Assembly: GCF_012849095.1 (NCBI RefSeq)
Contig: NZ_CP051680.1
Location: forward strand, 4,366,501-4,430,500
Direction of reading: 5' to 3'
From: Cohnella herbarum
GTDB taxonomy: Bacteria > Bacillota > Bacilli > Paenibacillales > Paenibacillaceae
Length of the DNA: 64,000 bases
Made by a program: the position numbers and the translations under genes. The notes under the pieces were generated by a model. It was not told the DNA's origin. It saw nothing but the letters and a program-made list of their open reading frames with translations, and did no database searches. Below are positions 62,501-64,000 of this stretch, piece after piece (within the stretch, counting starts at the first letter, position 1; each line of letters begins with the position of its first letter).

Positions 62501-64000
62501 GACGACACCCCCAAATTCGATTCGGTAGGCACAATCAATTCAACGATCGCGCCGCCGGTGTCTGAATCATTACGAAATCGAAGCGTCACATGATCTCCGT
62601 ACAAAAGACACAACCGTCGGCGTACATTCCATATGCCGATTTGTTCGCCCTCCTCGTTTTCCATGTTTCGTCCTGCCTGCAATTCCTGCAGCACTTCGTT
62701 TGAAAATCCGTTCCCGGTATCACGAATCTGAATAATCATCTGAGACACAGCAGCTTCGTCCGGCATGTCGATCTTCACCGTAATATGAATCGGCTTGTCC
62801 ATTGTAACGGCATGCTTAATGGAATTCTCGACGAAGGATTGAATCATCAGTGGCGGTACGGGTACCTCCATTAAGAAGTTGGGAGTTGCGATATCCCAAG
62901 TCAACTGTCCGGGAAAGCGTAAGCACTGTATGCGTAAGTAATTGCGGGTATGATCCAATTCATTCTGCAGTTTAACAAAAGAAGTATTGCTGCGAAATAA
63001 ATAGCGGAAGTAATGAATCAGCGACATGGACATTTCCTTGATCAAATCGTGTTTTTTTACTTTTGCCAGATTGTACAAGATATTGAGCGCATTCAGAAAA
63101 AAGTGGGGATTCACCTGCAATTGCAGCCTGCGAAGTTCTTCACGTTGCTTGTTGAGTTGCTCTTCAAAAACATTGACGCGCAGCGTCTGTATTTCGGTCA
63201 TCATAGAATTGAACGATTCGCCCAACAGGTTAAACTCGTCTGAGCTGCGCTGCATATTGACACGAACGCTCCAATCGCCGCCTCGCACCTTCCTCATGGC
63301 AGACAGTACTTTGTTTAGCGGTACCAGAAATGATTTTCTTAGCAATATCAGCCCGACCGGAATAAAGACGATGGCTGTAATCGTAATGATCCAAATGATT
63401 GTTTGCAGATACGGAAGATTCGCCAAGATATGCTGGTCGGGAATGAGCGCGACAAGACTGAAGCTGGCTCGTACGGCATGCGTGCCCACGACAAGATACT
63501 TCCGATTCTCGCCCGACAAGTAATAGTTGTTTAGATTTCGGCCCAATTCTATGCCTTCATTCTGTACAACACTTGTGCGAGTGATCGGTTTTCCCTCGTC
63601 ATTAATGAGCAAAACCTCACCGTCGTCCCCCACTTTCAACAACTGTAGCTGCGAAACGAGTCTATCCGTGCTGATCCATACACCTAAATAGGCGTCTCCT
63701 GCCCGTACAATATCGAGTAAATAATGATGTTGATTGATTTGAATATTCTTCCAATTTCTTGTGAATTTTCCGGATTTCCGCTGCTGTTCAATCAATTGGA
63801 TCACTTCAAGTTTGACGTCTCGGTTCTCTCGGGTTAGACTGTTTCCAAAGTTCAGGATGTCCATGTAATCGTGCCGCTTACTCTCATAGACAAAAAAACC
63901 GGTAACGCTTCGATACAAGGAAACATCCTTGGACAGCAGGTAGAACAAATCACTCTTCGCCATATAATAATTGTCGTCAGTATCGGCAATGGATAGCGAG
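62497..64000 (-). CDS. YesM-type sensor histidine kinase (5' end beyond window)
   Basis: At least 500 residues. The frame stays open to base 64000 (SLSIADTDNYY before the first Met), so the true N-terminus and first membrane helix lie outside. The visible part has an extracytoplasmic dCache-like region (VSLYRSVTGFFVYESKRHDY; LLDIVRAGDAYLGVWISTDR), a membrane helix (TIIWIITITAIVFIPVGLIL), HAMP, the His_kinase domain (LQVNPHFFLNALNILYN) and the ATPase domain (QSFVENSIKHAV, IRDTGNGFS). Same class as the kinase at 49776 but clearly divergent. Confidence 0.92.
   Translation of the reverse strand, partial: SLSIADTDDNYYMAKSDLFYLLSKDVSLYRSVTGFFVYESKRHDYMDILNFGNSLTRENRDVKLEVIQLIEQQRKSGKFTRNWKNIQINQHHYLLDIVRAGDAYLGVWISTDRLVSQLQLLKVGDDGEVLLINDEGKPITRTSVVQNEGIELGRNLNNYYLSGENRKYLVVGTHAVRASFSLVALIPDQHILANLPYLQTIIWIITITAIVFIPVGLILLRKSFLVPLNKVLSAMRKVRGGDWSVRVNMQRSSDEFNLLGESFNSMMTEIQTLRVNVFEEQLNKQREELRRLQLQVNPHFFLNALNILYNLAKVKKHDLIKEMSMSLIHYFRYLFRSNTSFVKLQNELDHTRNYLRIQCLRFPGQLTWDIATPNFLMEVPVPPLMIQSFVENSIKHAVTMDKPIHITVKIDMPDEAAVSQMIIQIRDTGNGFSNEVLQELQAGRNMENEEGEQIGIWNVRRRLCLLYGDHVTLRFRNDSDTGGAIVELIVPTESNLGVSS

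Overview
The window looks like a chromosomal segment from a spore-former of the Paenibacillaceae (Paenibacillus or Cohnella type). The evidence is several very large S-layer-homology (SLH) surface proteins, YesM/YesN-type sensor-regulator pairs, LplB/LplC/LipO-type sugar importers, TTG and GTG starts with strong Shine-Dalgarno sites, and moderate GC content. No rRNA, tRNA, CRISPR array or prophage module was seen. This is assignment by gene content only.

Layout. 1-1844: a minus-strand cluster of a GntR/LacI-like regulator, L-rhamnose mutarotase and a 5' piece of a Cys-type sulfatase. 2138-15100: a cell-surface block with a glycine-zipper small protein, an SLH/RCC1 protein behind an OmpR-type regulator, a 7TM-DISM histidine kinase, an IS66-family element, and a 1502-aa SLH protein with GLUG and Ig-like repeats. 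15500-24300: small, mostly unrecognised genes (a two- to three-gene operon of unknown function, an AT-rich orphan, small membrane proteins, a copper-amine-oxidase-N/PKD secreted protein, a lipoprotein, an APH-type kinase, a VOC protein). 24519-32900: a 1822-aa SLH protein convergent with a second 7TM-DISM kinase and its SARP-like response regulator. 33060-34120: a cluster of gene fragments. 34178-51521: a complete carbohydrate-utilisation locus on the minus strand, in transcription order YesM-type kinase, YesN-type regulator, LipO-type binding protein, two permeases, GH43, GH3, nucleoside-hydrolase-like protein, apiosidase-like GH140 relative, GH43, a broken GH78 alpha-L-rhamnosidase, a truncated second nucleoside-hydrolase-like gene and a strong terminator. 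51643-54435: a secreted alpha/beta-hydrolase-like protein with a PKD domain, and a decayed paralogue. 54592-58130: a heterodimeric ABC exporter. 58603-64000: a second YesM/YesN pair leading into another GH3 glycosidase; the kinase runs off the window edge.

How the genes work together. The 34-51.5 kb locus reads as sense-import-degrade: the kinase/regulator pair detects an oligosaccharide, the ABC importer takes it up, and intracellular GH43, GH3 and GH140-like enzymes (none with a visible signal peptide) dismantle it. The enzyme mix (rhamnosidase remnant, apiosidase-like, arabinosidase/xylosidase/galactosidase-type families) suggests a branched pectic or rhamnose-bearing glycan. An approximately 85-bp upstream block is shared by the binding-protein gene and the secreted hydrolase, so the hydrolase probably belongs to the same regulon. 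The 3' end of the operon is decaying.

The most interesting signals are: (1) that shared block; (2) near-identical 24-bp sites with 11-bp-spaced half-sites upstream of the 7TM-DISM kinase and its OmpR-type regulator, plus a looser version before the neighbouring SLH gene; (3) repeated pairing of giant SLH proteins with 7TM-DISM kinases; (4) DUF1593-like nucleoside-hydrolase-fold proteins embedded, in duplicate, in a glycan operon; (5) several pseudogenes whose decay can be read base by base.
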